From assembly GCF_037974265.1 (NCBI RefSeq), contig NZ_CP150233.1:3286001-3350000 (forward strand): 64,000 nucleotides of DNA. The letters run 5' to 3'. The DNA is from Paenibacillus sp. FSL R5-0623 (lineage in GTDB: Bacteria > Bacillota > Bacilli > Paenibacillales > Paenibacillaceae). This document shows, one piece after another, positions 45,952 to 55,363 of this stretch; within the stretch, counting starts at the first letter, position 1; each line of letters begins with the position of its first letter. The notes under the pieces are model-generated. The model was not told the DNA's origin, made no database searches, and saw only the letters and a program-made list of their open reading frames with translations. Both the position numbers and the translations under genes were made by a program.

Positions 45952-47502
45952 ATGTATCCGAATCCGATTATTTGGGCCGATTACCCGGATCTTGACGTTA
46001 TTCGTGTAGAAGACACATATTATATGGTCAGTACAACCATGCATATGATGCCGGGATGTGTCATCCTGCGTTCATATGACCTGATCCATTGGGAAGTAGC
46101 CACATATGTATACGACACATTGGACGATACACCTGCCCAACGGCTGGTGGATGGTCATCACGTTTATAGTAAAGGCATGTGGGCTGCATCACTCCGTTAT
46201 CATCAAGGGATGTTCTATGTGATCTTTGTTGCGAATGATACCCGTAAGACATACTTGTATACGTCGACCTCCATCTCGGGAGTGTGGAAGAAGCAGATCG
46301 TGGAAGGGTTTTACCATGATTGCTCCTTATTTTTTGATGATGATGAACGAGCCTATCTCGTATACGGTAATACCGAGATCTATCTGACCGAATTAAGCTC
46401 TAATCTGTCCGGGCCCAAACCTGGTGGAGTACATCGCTTGATTGTAAAAGACGAGCAGTCTCATCACCTTGGTTATGAAGGAGCACATTTTTACAAGATC
46501 AATGGTAAATATATTGTGTTCCTGATTCATATCACGAAAGCTTCCGGACGTAGAACACAGGCGTTTTATATGGCAGACTCTCTGGAAGATGTCTTCACTG
46601 GTGGAGAAGTATTCAATGACGATATGGATTATTTCAATTCAGGAGTTGCTCAGGGCGGTATCGTGGATACGCCGGATGGAGACTGGTATGCAATGCTGTT
46701 TCAGGATCATGGGGCTGTTGGCCGGGTTCCTGTTTTGGTTCCGCTACACTTTGATCAAGGTAAACCAATCTTTGCAAACAAAGCGCCGAAGCAGATTGAT
46801 ATCCCGAGCACGAGACCAGAGCACCGTTATAACCCGTTAGTGGGTAGCGACAGTTTCAATTATGAACCCGAGGAAGATGGAAACATCCGCCTCCGTGATT
46901 TTTGGCAATGGAATCATACACCTAATCATGAACTTTGGTCCGTTACAGAGAAACCGGGAGTGTATCGTGTTCGAACGGGACAGATCAGCCCAAATCTGAC
47001 GTTTGCGGTCAACACACTAACCCAGCGTTCAATGGGGCCCGCTTGCGAAGCAATAGTTACGCTTGACGGCAGTCGTCTGAATGATGGGGATTATGCCGGG
47101 TTGTGCTTTTTGATCGGTTCGTACGGTATGATCGCTCTCACGAAGCAGGATAGCAAGTTTTACTTGGTCATGCATGCCAGAGATAGTGAAGATTCCACCA
47201 TATTTGGCAATCTGATCGACCAGAAGCCAGCCACTGAACATGAACGTATCCCGGTATCAGATCCAATAGTTAAACTAAAAGCATTCGGAAATTTTGAGAA
47301 CAATCTGGATGAGTGCTCTTTTGCCTATTTCGATGGGGTTGAATGGAGAGATATAGGGATTGTCCACAAAATGATATATAAACTGGATCATTTTATGGGT
47401 TGCCGAACGGGATTGTTTGTATATTCAACGGAAATAGCTGGAGGAACAGCTGATTTTTCGAATTTTGAATATCGTGTGATTAATCCTGATGAGAAACAAT
47501 GA
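45952..47502 (+). CDS. glycoside hydrolase family 43, beta-xylosidase type
   Basis: 516 aa. 'NPIIWADYPDLDVIRVEDTYYMVSTTMHMMPGCVILRSYDLIHWE' has the catalytic Asp and the beta-xylosidase propeller start; 'HDCSLFFDDDERAYLVYG' carries the second Asp and 'YEGAHFYKINGKYIVFLIH' the acid Glu. The C-terminal 190 residues form the concanavalin-like sandwich found in GH43_11/12 enzymes. It lacks a signal peptide. With the preceding arabinofuranosidase it would strip arabinose and xylose from arabinoxylo-oligosaccharides in the cytoplasm. The operon ends at the hairpin at 47511. Confidence 0.92.
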   Translation: MYPNPIIWADYPDLDVIRVEDTYYMVSTTMHMMPGCVILRSYDLIHWEVATYVYDTLDDTPAQRLVDGHHVYSKGMWAASLRYHQGMFYVIFVANDTRKTYLYTSTSISGVWKKQIVEGFYHDCSLFFDDDERAYLVYGNTEIYLTELSSNLSGPKPGGVHRLIVKDEQSHHLGYEGAHFYKINGKYIVFLIHITKASGRRTQAFYMADSLEDVFTGGEVFNDDMDYFNSGVAQGGIVDTPDGDWYAMLFQDHGAVGRVPVLVPLHFDQGKPIFANKAPKQIDIPSTRPEHRYNPLVGSDSFNYEPEEDGNIRLRDFWQWNHTPNHELWSVTEKPGVYRVRTGQISPNLTFAVNTLTQRSMGPACEAIVTLDGSRLNDGDYAGLCFLIGSYGMIALTKQDSKFYLVMHARDSEDSTIFGNLIDQKPATEHERIPVSDPIVKLKAFGNFENNLDECSFAYFDGVEWRDIGIVHKMIYKLDHFMGCRTGLFVYSTEIAGGTADFSNFEYRVINPDEKQ

Positions 47503-47510
47503 AAATACGT

Positions 47511-47534
47511 AAAAGCCGCCCAACGGCGGCTTTT
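47511..47534 (+). terminator. terminator of the GH43 operon
   Basis: AAAAGCCGCC (47511-47520) and GGCGGCTTTT (47525-47534). The T run is short. Confidence 0.85.
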
Positions 47535-47628
47535 CGTATTCAATGAGTACAAGTTGTTGTACAATGATATGGATTCAAAGTTGACAGAGAGAAGAGAGTT
47601 GTTCAAACCGAACTGGGGGCATGTCGTC

Positions 47629-49314
47629 ATGTATAAGAGATGTCTGGACATAACAAGATGGACCTTCATTCTGTTCCTTGCTGTATCCATACCAGCAGGT
47701 CATACCGAAGGTAATACCAAACAACATCATCCGCAGCAAGATGGGCAGCAGATTCAACTTCCCGCTACGTTTGAGAGGTATTCTCCTCCCATCGTTGTCT
47801 CTTTTGTCAGGGAAACTGGAGATGACCTTGAGCGTATGATTAGTCAGTTATCTGGTGAGACGATACTGGATAATCGCTGGACTCGTTTGTACGAGAAAGA
47901 GCTAGGTATTCAAATTCACTATGACTGGACTGCTAAGGGAGATGTATACAATCAGAAGTTGGGTGTATCACTTGCTGCAGGACGTTTTCCAGATGTGGTG
48001 AAAGTTAATCCATATCAACTTAGACAACTGAGCAACGCTGGAATGATCGAAGATTTAACCCATGTGTACCAAGAGCACGCTTCCCCACTTACAAAGAGTA
48101 TATTGGAGGCGGAGGGAAGAGGTGCATTTGATGCGGCAACCATTGATGGCAAACTCATGGCTATTCCCGAATCATCTTCCTCCATTGAGACAGCGCAGTA
48201 CCTGTGGATTAGAACCGATTGGTTGGAGCAACTGGGGCTACGGCCGCCTAAAACGATGGAAGAGCTTCTCCAGGTTTCGAAAGCGTTTACAGAGGGAGAC
48301 CCCGACGGGAACGGAGAGCATGATACGTACGGACTTGCGCTAACGAACCATCTATGGGATCCAGTTATGGGAGCTGCAGGGGTGATGTCCGGCTATGGGG
48401 CCTACCCTAATATATGGGTTAAAGATGCAGAAGGAAACCTCACTTATGGAGGTATTCAGCCTGAAGTTCGGGAGGCTCTGAAAGTACTGCAAACGTTGTA
48501 TCGTGAAGGCCAACTTGATCCGGATTTTGGTTATAAAAGTGGAAACAAGGCGTTTCGTCTAGTTCAAGATGGAAAAATAGGGATGCTTTACGGCGAACAG
48601 TGGACATCCTTTATGCTTCAGAGCACCCGTGATAAAGATACAGATATAGATGTAGAATGGCAGGCATATCCCATTGTTGCCAAGTCGGATCGGAGCCTGT
48701 TCGTACCGCTACGTTCCAACACGGGGCAATACTTTGCTGTAAAAAAGGGCTTCTCTAATCCGGAAGTTGTTGTAAAGCTCATGAATCTGCATCTGGACAT
48801 CAACTGGGGGGATCAGGCACAGTATGAAACATACTACAATGACGACTCCCGAGCTGTGTGGATGCTTTCACCGGTAACTCCTTTTCCTGGTAATAAAAAT
48901 ATAGATGCTTACAAACAAATTCGGGATGCCAGAAGTACAGGAGACTTCTCGGCTCTGCAGAATGAAGCTCTCGCCATTCACAAACGCATTGTGGCCTATG
49001 AATTGGAAGATGTAGAGAGCGGCTGGGGCTGGAAACAAACCTATGGGCCTTCGGGTGCTTTTAGCATTGCTGATTCTTATGAGAAGAACGGCCAACTTCT
49101 CTATGATCAATTCACGGGCGGAATTACGGACACGATGGTTGATCGACAAATTATTCTTCGGGATCTTCAGCTTGAAGCCTATATGAACATTATTCTAGGC
49201 AGGTCGATAGATGAGTTTGATCAATTCGTTGAGAACTGGCGCAAGCTGGGGGGAGATCAGATCACATCGGAGGTTAACGCGTGGTTTCGCACCAGCAAGC
49301 CAAAGGAGCACTAA
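47629..49314 (+). CDS. solute-binding-protein-like protein in line with a sensor kinase
   Basis: 561 aa from the ATG at 47629 (GGGGGC upstream). The signal-like helix 'WTFILFLAVSIPAGHTEG' has A-G-H where lipoproteins of this family have A-G-C, so lipid anchoring is doubtful. The rest is a full extracellular sugar-binding fold: 'LGIQIHYDWTAKGDVYNQKLGVSLAAGRFPDVVKV', 'PKTMEELLQVSKAFTEGDPDGNGEHDTYGLAL', 'GKIGMLYGEQW'. No permease follows; the next genes are a YesM-type kinase (57 bp on) and a YesN regulator. I infer that it presents a sugar to the kinase's outer domain instead of feeding a transporter. Confidence 0.85.
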   Translation: MYKRCLDITRWTFILFLAVSIPAGHTEGNTKQHHPQQDGQQIQLPATFERYSPPIVVSFVRETGDDLERMISQLSGETILDNRWTRLYEKELGIQIHYDWTAKGDVYNQKLGVSLAAGRFPDVVKVNPYQLRQLSNAGMIEDLTHVYQEHASPLTKSILEAEGRGAFDAATIDGKLMAIPESSSSIETAQYLWIRTDWLEQLGLRPPKTMEELLQVSKAFTEGDPDGNGEHDTYGLALTNHLWDPVMGAAGVMSGYGAYPNIWVKDAEGNLTYGGIQPEVREALKVLQTLYREGQLDPDFGYKSGNKAFRLVQDGKIGMLYGEQWTSFMLQSTRDKDTDIDVEWQAYPIVAKSDRSLFVPLRSNTGQYFAVKKGFSNPEVVVKLMNLHLDINWGDQAQYETYYNDDSRAVWMLSPVTPFPGNKNIDAYKQIRDARSTGDFSALQNEALAIHKRIVAYELEDVESGWGWKQTYGPSGAFSIADSYEKNGQLLYDQFTGGITDTMVDRQIILRDLQLEAYMNIILGRSIDEFDQFVENWRKLGGDQITSEVNAWFRTSKPKEH

Positions 49315-49371
49315 TGTTCACTTTATTCTTACAAGGAACCCACTCAGCCTTTGGCATTGGAGGTGAAGGTA

Positions 49372-51129
49372 TTGATCAAGATCCCTGCTAAATCATGGTT
49401 TAACAGTATATTTGCGCGATTAATAATCACCTATCTGGTATTTGTGCTTCCTCTTATTCTTCTTGGCGTGTATCTGTATCATTGGAGTTATGACAATGCA
49501 AGCCAGGAGATATCGTTGTCAACGGAAAGACGGTTAAACCAATATGTGGTGGAATTGAACAGAGAGATAGAATGGATGGAATTACAGCAGTTTGATATCG
49601 TTGAGGATCGAAAACTCAATCGTCTGGCGATTCTCTGGGACATGATGGATCAGGTTGAGCGGCGTGATACATTAAATTACCTGACAGAACGACTCGCTTC
49701 ATTCAAGAATAGCACTGCTTATATCAAAAACGTTCATGTACATATCCCTTCTGTTGGCAAGAGTATATCCGCGATCCAAGGCATCGATGATTTCGATAAA
49801 AGTTCTTATCTATATTTTAGTTCAGGCATGCAAGGAAAAGGTACACGTTTCACTGTGAAAGAGGACGCCTTGAACTTAAGTGCCGTCAGGCTGACAGGCA
49901 CGAGAGGAGAACCCCCGCTTTTTGTCATTCAAGTGGAGCTGGATACATACCATTTTCAGAATGAACTCACACGGCTTAATTTGTACCCGGAGAGTTCAAC
50001 GTTTCTGATTGAGGACAAAACGGGGCATGCCATCACAGATAAACATCAAGCTAGTGTTATTCTCACGAATTACCGTGAGCACAGTGTAAAGGGTACACTT
50101 GATGGCTTTCGAATGAAGGTGGGGGACACCATGTACCATGTTAGTCAGTTGCATATGGACTCCCTGGGCTTATCCGTAGCTACATATCTACCCGAGGCAA
50201 TTGTTACCAAGCCACTTAGCAAGTTCTATCATTGGGCTTGGCTGTTTGCGATTACATCATTTGTTGCCATCACGGCGTATCTCTATTCAAGTTACAAGTT
50301 AATTCATATCCCGTTACTGTTGTTGGTGAAAAGATTCAAAAAAATGGAGGGAGGCATGCTTGATGTCCCCATTGCGCATAACCGAAAGGATGAATTTGGC
50401 TTCCTCTACACGCGTTTCAATCTAATGATTGAAAATCTTCAATCCCTGATCGACCGTGATTTCAAGAAAACACTGATGATGCAGCGGGCCGAGTTGAAAC
50501 AGCTTCAATCGCAGATTAATCCTCATTTTCTGTACAATAGCTTCTTTATTCTGAATTCACTGGCAAGGACAGGAGAAACCGAACGTATTGAGCAATTCAC
50601 TAACATGCTTGGAGAGTATTTCAGGTTCATTACCCGGAATGAAACAGATCATGTGAAGTTGAAAGTGGAAGTTGAGCATTCACGAATCTATACAGAGATT
50701 CAACAATTACGATTCTCCAGACGAATCAAGGTCGATTTTGGGTCACTGCCTGCTGAGATGGAACATATTCACGTTCCCAGGCTCATTATTCAACCCATTA
50801 TTGAGAATGCATATGAACACAGCCTTGAAAAGAATACCGACTCTGGTCTTCTAATTATCGGGTTTCATATGGAAGGTTCATATGCCGAGATTACCGTAGA
50901 GGATAATGGAAATGAGTTGGAAGAGCAACATATTCAAGCTCTTCAACAACGGTTGCATAAGGACGGAAGTACGGATGAAATGACGGGTTTAATCAATATT
51001 CATCGACGTCTGGTGCTGACGTATGGCGAAGGAAGTGGCCTTTTCCTATCCAGAAGTGAACTGCAAGGATTAAAAGTCACAATTCGAATCCAGTGGAAAG
51101 AGGGAGAGAACGAATGTATCGACTTTTGA
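49372..51129 (+). CDS. YesM-type sensor histidine kinase
   Basis: 585 aa from a TTG at 49372, six to seven bases after an ideal GGAGGTG. Membrane helix at about 17-37, an extracellular sensor of about 250 residues, a second helix near 285-305 ('AWLFAITSFVAITAYLYSSYKLI'), a HAMP-like segment ('LLLVKRFKKMEGGMLDVPIAHNRKDEFGFLYTRFNLMIENLQSLI'), then the kinase box 'LQSQINPHFLYNSFFILNSLAR' with phospho-His385 and the ATPase 'PRLIIQPIIENAYEHSLEKN'. It overlaps the response regulator gene by 16 bp. The adjacent binding-protein-like gene may supply its ligand. Confidence 0.94.
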   Translation: MIKIPAKSWFNSIFARLIITYLVFVLPLILLGVYLYHWSYDNASQEISLSTERRLNQYVVELNREIEWMELQQFDIVEDRKLNRLAILWDMMDQVERRDTLNYLTERLASFKNSTAYIKNVHVHIPSVGKSISAIQGIDDFDKSSYLYFSSGMQGKGTRFTVKEDALNLSAVRLTGTRGEPPLFVIQVELDTYHFQNELTRLNLYPESSTFLIEDKTGHAITDKHQASVILTNYREHSVKGTLDGFRMKVGDTMYHVSQLHMDSLGLSVATYLPEAIVTKPLSKFYHWAWLFAITSFVAITAYLYSSYKLIHIPLLLLVKRFKKMEGGMLDVPIAHNRKDEFGFLYTRFNLMIENLQSLIDRDFKKTLMMQRAELKQLQSQINPHFLYNSFFILNSLARTGETERIEQFTNMLGEYFRFITRNETDHVKLKVEVEHSRIYTEIQQLRFSRRIKVDFGSLPAEMEHIHVPRLIIQPIIENAYEHSLEKNTDSGLLIIGFHMEGSYAEITVEDNGNELEEQHIQALQQRLHKDGSTDEMTGLINIHRRLVLTYGEGSGLFLSRSELQGLKVTIRIQWKEGENECIDF

Positions 51130-52739
51130 TTGTAGATGACGAGGAGATTATCACAGATAGTCTCTATGAAACGTTCGCCAGACACATACCTGATCAGCTT
51201 GATGTATGTAAGGCCTACTCTGCAACAGAAGCATTGTCCTGGATGCAACGTTCAAGAATTGATATTGTTCTAACGGACATCCGCATGCCGGGTATGAGTG
51301 GCTTGGAATTGACAGAGCGGATTCAAGCCAGTTGGCCGAATTGTCGCGTCATTTTTCTGACAGGACATAGCGATTTTGATTATGCCTACCAAGCTTTTCA
51401 GATGGCCAATGTGCGTTACTTGCTCAAAACGGAAGGCTATGACAAGGTGATGTCTGTTGTCGAAGATGTGATGGAAGAGATTCGGCGAAGTCACAGCATG
51501 CTTGAGTTGTTGGAACATTCTCATAAAGTCAACTCGCAGCTTGCACTGATTCAACAAAAAGAGTATTTGCGTAAGCTGCTTCAAGATTGTACAGCGGTTA
51601 TGGCTTCTACTAGGGATATGCAGGACGAATTATTCAAAAGAGATATAAGTTTACAAATTAACTCACCTGTTTATCTCATACTGGGTCGGTTCAATCATCC
51701 GCCTGAAAAAGGTTCGGACCTGACACAAGTTCAGGAATCTGTTCGCATTATTGGCTCATCTCTAATGAATGAACGTACAGTGTGCGCAAGTGTAACAGAC
51801 CATTACGGGGATACGATCTGGCTGCTTCAGCCGAAGCAGGAGGAAGAGATGACCAATGATAAACTTGTACGATTCCTGGAAGGCACACTTGAATTGGTAC
51901 AGGAAGCTTGCATGGCATCACTTGGCGTATCCATTGCTTTTTCATTAGGTGGTCGAAGCTGTAATTGGTCTGAGCTAACCAAACAATATGAACGTCTGAG
52001 ATTACTCCAATGGATGAAAATTGGGGATGGCGTATCCATGGTACTCACGGATCATCGTAATGATCTTTCATCGGATGTACCCAAAGAATCCATGCGGATC
52101 TCAAACCGGATCGAGATGATGTCGGGATATTTGGAAACGGGACGAATTCAGCCATTTTACGATAGTTTTGAGGAGCTAACGGGCGAATTACTGCAACAGG
52201 ATATTACGATGGAACGTGCCATGGAGACATACTACAATCTGGCCTTATTATTGCATTCAACGATCAATCGTTGGGGTCTTCAACAGAAGATCCCGGATCA
52301 ACGAAGTTTGCTGCATTTAGGGGAGTATACTTGCATGAAGGATGCAGTACAATTTTTATATCGTGCTGCCGATGAATTAGTCCGGTACAAAAGATCAAAT
52401 GAACAGGAACGCGCTAACGTTGTCATTCATTCCTTATGCAGTTACGTTAAGGAGAATCTGGAGAAAGATCTCTCTCTGGTGAGATTGGCAGAACTTCATC
52501 ACTTTAATCCATCCTATCTGTCGCGATTCTTTAAGCAGGAAATGGGAATAAACGTGTCAGAGTTCATTGACGACTGCCGAATACGGAAAGCCAAAGAATT
52601 GCTTCAGAACACAAATCTTATGGTACGTGAGGTCGCACTTCAAGTGGGGTACGAGGCTGCACATTCGTTTACCCGACTTTTTAAGAAAATAACGGGAATG
52701 ACTCCCCAAGAATACCGGGAATCCCTTTTGGTACGTTAA
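51114..52739 (+). CDS. YesN-type response regulator with AraC output domain
   Basis: 541 aa from ATG 51114. Receiver domain residues 1-120 with Asp8-Asp9, phospho-acceptor Asp55 in 'DIVLTDIRMPGMSG' and the conserved Lys in 'VRYLLKTEGYDK'. A linker of about 310 residues follows, then the AraC DNA-binding domain: 'DLSLVRLAELHHFNPSYLSRFFKQEMGINVSEFIDDCRIRKAKELL' and 'MVREVALQVGYEAAHSFTRLFKKITGMTPQEYRE'. It is the partner of the overlapping kinase. Targets are likely carbohydrate transport genes such as the orphan binding protein or GH43 operon, but this is inference. Confidence 0.95.
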   Translation: MYRLLIVDDEEIITDSLYETFARHIPDQLDVCKAYSATEALSWMQRSRIDIVLTDIRMPGMSGLELTERIQASWPNCRVIFLTGHSDFDYAYQAFQMANVRYLLKTEGYDKVMSVVEDVMEEIRRSHSMLELLEHSHKVNSQLALIQQKEYLRKLLQDCTAVMASTRDMQDELFKRDISLQINSPVYLILGRFNHPPEKGSDLTQVQESVRIIGSSLMNERTVCASVTDHYGDTIWLLQPKQEEEMTNDKLVRFLEGTLELVQEACMASLGVSIAFSLGGRSCNWSELTKQYERLRLLQWMKIGDGVSMVLTDHRNDLSSDVPKESMRISNRIEMMSGYLETGRIQPFYDSFEELTGELLQQDITMERAMETYYNLALLLHSTINRWGLQQKIPDQRSLLHLGEYTCMKDAVQFLYRAADELVRYKRSNEQERANVVIHSLCSYVKENLEKDLSLVRLAELHHFNPSYLSRFFKQEMGINVSEFIDDCRIRKAKELLQNTNLMVREVALQVGYEAAHSFTRLFKKITGMTPQEYRESLLVR

Positions 52740-52772
52740 TGGTGAATCCTTTGGAATTGACCAAACCCAAAC

Positions 52773-52823
52773 AACCACAAAAAAACGCAGGAAGAAGAAT
52801 ACATCCTGCGTTTTTTTGTGGTT
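52773..52823. terminator. bidirectional terminator between yesN-type and orphan AraC-type genes
   Basis: A long perfect stem, with arms AACCACAAAAAAACGCAGGA (52773-52792) and TCCTGCGTTTTTTTGTGGTT (52804-52823), gives T runs on both strands. Confidence 0.93.
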
Positions 52824-52863
52824 ATTATCTAATTGATAAACAAACCGATTGGGCAATCCACCT

Positions 52864-53631
52864 TTAGGCCGTGTGGATTTTTTGTCTTCTATAAGCATTG
52901 GGACTCGATCCGGCATACGCTTTGAACTTTTTATAGAACCAGTCAATATCCTTATAACCTACCTCAATAGCAATCTCATATATTCGCAGATTGGTGGAAG
53001 ACAACAACTGCTGTGCCTTTTCCATACGTTGCTGGAGCATATAATCATTGAAAGACATCTTCTCTTCCAGCTTGAACTTCTGTCCAAGGTACGCACAGTT
53101 AAAATGAAGCATGTCAGAGATCTTCTTCAGCGTGATTTCATCACTCAGATGATCCCGTACATACGCCTTCACGATACGAATGACATGACTGGAGTGCATG
53201 GGCTTACCGTTCATTTGAACGGGTGTTTTGAAGAACGACGACGTTTTGTGTGCCGGGTCGGTTTCAAGGTGAGATCTAAGTGCATGTAGACTGTTAAGTA
53301 AAGAAGAGGGACTAACAGGATACGGGAGATAATCATTTACCTGATACGTCAAGGCTTTGCGTACAAACCTGAAGTGATCTCTTCCACCCATAAGGAGGAT
53401 GGGTATCTGACTTTTTTTTCGAATGTCATTGCATAACCAGAGCCCCGCGGTATCAAACCTCTCTGTATGTACCATAACAAGGGAAAAGTCTCGTTCTGAC
53501 AATGCGGTCAAAGCCTCGGCCGATGAGAACACACAATTTGCGATAGTATATTGAGCTTTGCTCCGTAGCAACATCTGTTGCAACTCTCCGCACAAACGAC
53601 GGCTGAAATCCACAAGTAAAATATCATACAT
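52864..53631 (-). CDS. AraC-type regulator with degenerate receiver domain
   Basis: 255 aa from the ATG at 53631 (AAGGTGAGG upstream). The first 115 residues have a response-regulator fold ('YDILLVDFSRRLCGELQQMLL', 'FSSAEALTALSERDFSLVMVHTERFDTAGLWLCNDIR') but the acidic pocket is reduced to Asp8 and the phospho-Asp site is His55, so normal phosphorylation is not possible. The C-terminal AraC domain is intact ('TLKKISDMLHFNCAYLGQKFKLEEKMSFNDYMLQQRMEKA', 'IYEIAIEVGYKDIDWFYKKFKAYAGSSPNAYRR'). There is no kinase gene beside it. It is divergent from the large sugar operon at 53906 and most likely regulates it. Confidence 0.9.
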   Translation of the reverse strand: MYDILLVDFSRRLCGELQQMLLRSKAQYTIANCVFSSAEALTALSERDFSLVMVHTERFDTAGLWLCNDIRKKSQIPILLMGGRDHFRFVRKALTYQVNDYLPYPVSPSSLLNSLHALRSHLETDPAHKTSSFFKTPVQMNGKPMHSSHVIRIVKAYVRDHLSDEITLKKISDMLHFNCAYLGQKFKLEEKMSFNDYMLQQRMEKAQQLLSSTNLRIYEIAIEVGYKDIDWFYKKFKAYAGSSPNAYRRQKIHTA

Positions 53632-53709
53632 GAAGCAATACCTCACCTTCTGCTGAATTGTAATGCGCTAGATTAACTAAAATTTGACTTAATTTCATTA
53701 TGGTAATAA

Positions 53710-53724
53710 AAGAAAGCGCATACA
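53710..53724. promoter_or_regulatory. weak cre-like site before the large sugar operon
   Basis: AAGAAAGCGCATACA fits the cre consensus except for the second base. It lies in the divergent region 182 bp before the first operon gene. Confidence 0.35.
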
Positions 53725-53905
53725 ATGTGCATATTTTTGTAGACAGTGCATTTCTTTACCAATTAAAACCTATAATGCACTTTGCTCGCACAAAATTACG
53801 CGAATCTATATTCAGCCCGGGTAAACATCTGTATTCTGGCAGGTTGTTTGCGCTTTCATTTGAACGATACACTGTGATAGCAAACGACAATCAGGGGGGA
53901 AGACG

Positions 53906-55258
53906 ATGAGAAAACACAAGTTCATGCTACTGAGCCTGGTATTTGCGGTCTTGTTGGTGATTGCTGCATGCAGTTCTGCACCTACCGCTCAACCCGAGCC
54001 GGAAAAAACACCACAGGAGGAACAAAAACCCGCGGAAACCGAGCCAAAGAATGAAAACTCCACGCCAGAAATGGATTTTGACATGGGCGGCAGAACCATC
54101 AAGGTTGTTGCTTGGTGGGACATGGAAATACAGGGGAATAACCCAGACAACATTCAACGCCTTGAGAATCTCGAAGCGCTGAAGAAAAAACACAACTTTA
54201 ATATTGAATACGTTTCCATCGATTTCGGTGAATATCAGGAAAAAGTAGTTGCTTCCCTGATGGCCGGTGAACCGCTTGGCGATCTTGTGAGACTGGGCAA
54301 AAACTATGCCATTCCGGCATTGACCAAACAGGATCTGTTATGGCCGGTGGATGATTATATTAAAAACGACAAGGTTTTCAACCAGAAAACAACCAAGGAA
54401 TACATGCAGTATGAAGGCAAAGGTTACGGCTTTACCGAGGACCAGTCCTCGTTTATCAACGGGATTTTCTATAATCGCACGCTCATGCAAGAGCTCGGCT
54501 TGAAGCCACTTCAAGAGTATGTGGATGCCGATGAATGGAACTGGGATACGTTCATCAGCGTTGCCAAGCAAGCGAACAAGGATCGAAACAATGATGGCAA
54601 GCTGGACACTTGGGGACTCGCTCAAACGGGCTTGCTGGAACCGATTCTGTATTCCAACGAGGCTTCTCTGACCAAAGAGGATAAGCAGAACCTGGAAGAT
54701 CCAAAAACAAAAGAAGCGTTGAACTTCCTGTCCAAACTGGCTACCGAGAAGGTCGGCAGAGCTTCTGAGGGCGGCGATTGGACAGAGCCATCCACGTTCT
54801 TCCGTCAAGGTAACACCTTGATGTATTCAGGTGCCATGTACGAAGTCGAAGGTATTATGACGGATATGCAGGATTATGATATTGGTTTTGTACCGTTTCC
54901 AAAAGGTCCAAGTGCAACAGCGTATCACTCCGGTGAGTCACGTTACCAAGCGATAACAATTCCAAAAGCGGTAGAGAACCCGGAACAACTGATGTACATC
55001 TGGGAGAAAATTAACGAGATCGATTCGATCTATGAGTATCCGGGACAATCCACACTGGAGACACATCTGACCGATGAAGCAGATATCAACAACGCCAGAG
55101 AGGTGGCGGAAGGTATGTTGGTTCTCGACCATAACACATTCCCGTCCTTGCCGTTCTGGGATTTTGATGGGGAACTCAAAGAAGGGGTATCCGTATCCAC
55201 GCTGATCGAGAAATACAAGGCTCCTTTCCAGGCTGCGATTGATGAGGTTTACAAATAA
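53906..55258 (+). CDS. sugar-binding lipoprotein, ABC transporter
   Basis: 450 aa. Lipoprotein signal with lipobox I-A-A-C (Cys22) followed by a Pro/Glu-rich tether ('SAPTAQPEPEKTPQEEQKPA'). The mature domain is a family-1 sugar-binding protein: 'RTIKVVAWWDMEIQGNNPDN', 'VVASLMAGEPLGDLVRLGKNYAIPALTKQ', 'NKDRNNDGKLDTWGLAQTG' and 'FFRQGNTLMYSGAMYEVEGI'. GGGGGGAAG precedes the ATG. It is the first gene of a seven-gene operon with two permeases. The hairpin after it (55272) may stabilise its part of the message. Ligand unknown, probably an oligosaccharide. Confidence 0.92.
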   Translation: MRKHKFMLLSLVFAVLLVIAACSSAPTAQPEPEKTPQEEQKPAETEPKNENSTPEMDFDMGGRTIKVVAWWDMEIQGNNPDNIQRLENLEALKKKHNFNIEYVSIDFGEYQEKVVASLMAGEPLGDLVRLGKNYAIPALTKQDLLWPVDDYIKNDKVFNQKTTKEYMQYEGKGYGFTEDQSSFINGIFYNRTLMQELGLKPLQEYVDADEWNWDTFISVAKQANKDRNNDGKLDTWGLAQTGLLEPILYSNEASLTKEDKQNLEDPKTKEALNFLSKLATEKVGRASEGGDWTEPSTFFRQGNTLMYSGAMYEVEGIMTDMQDYDIGFVPFPKGPSATAYHSGESRYQAITIPKAVENPEQLMYIWEKINEIDSIYEYPGQSTLETHLTDEADINNAREVAEGMLVLDHNTFPSLPFWDFDGELKEGVSVSTLIEKYKAPFQAAIDEVYK

Positions 55259-55271
55259 GTATCACGTTACA

Positions 55272-55307
55272 CGGGCAGAACGCACCAGTGAAAGTGCGGT
55301 CTGTCCG
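55272..55307 (+). other. intra-operon stem-loop without a T run
   Basis: CGGGCAGA plus CGCAC (55272-55285) pairs with GTGCG plus TCTGTCCG (55294-55307) with one internal mismatch. The lack of a T tract argues against a terminator. Such hairpins after binding-protein genes protect the upstream mRNA and raise its level relative to the permease genes. Confidence 0.5.
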
Positions 55308-55363
55308 GGTTAGTCAATCGTTCAGTTCTCTCAACGCTTACAGGAAAGGGGATACATTCAAAC

